Shown: piece by piece, positions 63,648 through 64,000 of the stretch
How the letters are laid out: each line of letters begins with the position of its first letter
Numbering within the stretch: position 1 is the first letter of the stretch
From: Dermacentor variabilis
Taxonomy: Eukaryota; Arthropoda; Arachnida; Ixodida; Ixodidae
DNA length: 64,000 nucleotides
Direction: 5' to 3'
Assembly: GCF_050947875.1 (NCBI RefSeq)
Contig: NC_134569.1
Location: 190,398,067 to 190,462,066 of the forward strand
Notes under the pieces: model-generated
Seen by the model: the letters and a program-made list of their open reading frames with translations, nothing else
The model's database searches: none
Told to the model about the DNA's origin: nothing
Position numbers and translations under genes: made by a program

Positions 63648-64000
63648 ATATCTCGGGGGCGACGGAGTGGTGCGCCCAGTTCCTTGCAATGCCTCCAGAT
63701 GGCGCTCGCCTACGCCGCGTCGGGCCGCACGCTGGAAGCCCCATTTCTTCCGGAAAGCCCCCCTTCGTGGCTAGCGTTCGCAGCCGACGTTTCCCGGTAA
63801 ACATTACAGGTACAAATGCTCCAGTTGCCGGGAAGTGTGAGAAGCAGTCAGGGATCTTTGAATGCTGTCACGTGCCACTCTTAAACGCGAAGCATAAGCG
63901 TGCTCCATTTTTTAACAGATCTATTTGATATATTGCTGAATAAAATGCAGAGGCAGAATAAACAACACAGGTCAAAAGCGGAGAAGGAGGAAAGCGAGCT

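Larger units (their letters stand above)
61131..64000 (+). repeat. Macrosatellite unit U12, cut by the window end
   Basis: First 2,870 bp of a twelfth unit. The window ends inside the unit, so the array continues to the right. The first 280 bp carry the U5 haplotype. The A-run near offset 1058 has one extra A, as in U2 and U3. A T at about 63417 is shared with U11 (about 57856). Confidence 0.96.

Noticed and set aside
1..64000. rDNA, 5S, histone or spliceosomal RNA gene array
   Set aside because: The unit size first suggested one of these, but I found no rRNA core sequence, histone protein frame or snRNA signature on either strand.
1..64000. CRISPR array or bacterial operon
   Set aside because: There are no short regularly spaced repeats, ribosome binding sites or bacterial proteins. 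The repeat period is 5.56 kb and the signals are eukaryotic.

Overview
The whole window is one tandem array. A unit of about 5,560 bp repeats head to tail, always in the same orientation: eleven complete copies (U1-U11) and the first 2,870 bp of a twelfth (U12). Taking the first base of the window as phase zero, units start at 1, 5561, 11121, 16682, 22234, 27770, 33330, 38890, 44450, 50011, 55571 and 61131. Lengths are 5560, 5560, 5561, 5552, 5536, 5560, 5560, 5560, 5561, 5560 and 5560. Every length difference traces to a few small indels I could locate by eye. Copies differ by scattered single bases only, so homogenisation is recent or continuing. No unique flanking DNA is visible on either side. 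The phase is arbitrary.

The sequence reads as nuclear DNA of an animal, most likely an arthropod and perhaps an ixodid tick. There are no bacterial-style operons, ribosome binding sites or recognisable conserved proteins. Each unit carries a tRNA-derived SINE-like element with A and B boxes, and a short DNA-transposon-like element with terminal inverted repeats. It also has eukaryotic splice, TATA and poly(A)-type signals. The tick suggestion rests on the general look of the tRNA-SINE and of a GCGTTAA-hairpin repeat, and is inference only.

Layout of one unit (U1 coordinates; add the unit start minus 1 for other copies, allowing for the indels): (a) 265-429, a pyrimidine tract, AG acceptor, perfect kappa-B decamer, NRF1-like palindrome and GTAAGT donor, which together look like a 145-nt exon or a promoter; (b) 484-678, the tRNA-SINE; (c) 679-1589, AT-richer DNA with one TATA-like box; (d) 1590-1963, dispersed-repeat-like DNA with two hairpins; (e) 1964-2516, the inverted-repeat element with palindromic GCGTACGC motifs; (f) 2517-3100, a CTCF-like site, a perfect CRE and three AATAAA signals; (g) 3101-5074, two small open frames and a GTGAGT...CTAAC...CAG intron-like interval; (h) 5075-5560, no recognisable feature.

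I find no convincing protein-coding gene. The longest frame (222 codons, present in all twelve copies) has no upstream ATG, and other long frames also begin at GTG or TTG. The array is best described as a macrosatellite whose units carry promoter-like, insulator-like and RNA-processing signals. By analogy with macrosatellites such as DXZ4 and D4Z4, it may act in chromatin organisation or produce a long noncoding RNA. The most informative observations are the mosaic pattern of variants between units, including a tract of at least 884 bp with 15 shared variants in two places exactly seven units apart, and the conserved motif set that recurs every 5.56 kb. All comparisons were made by eye.
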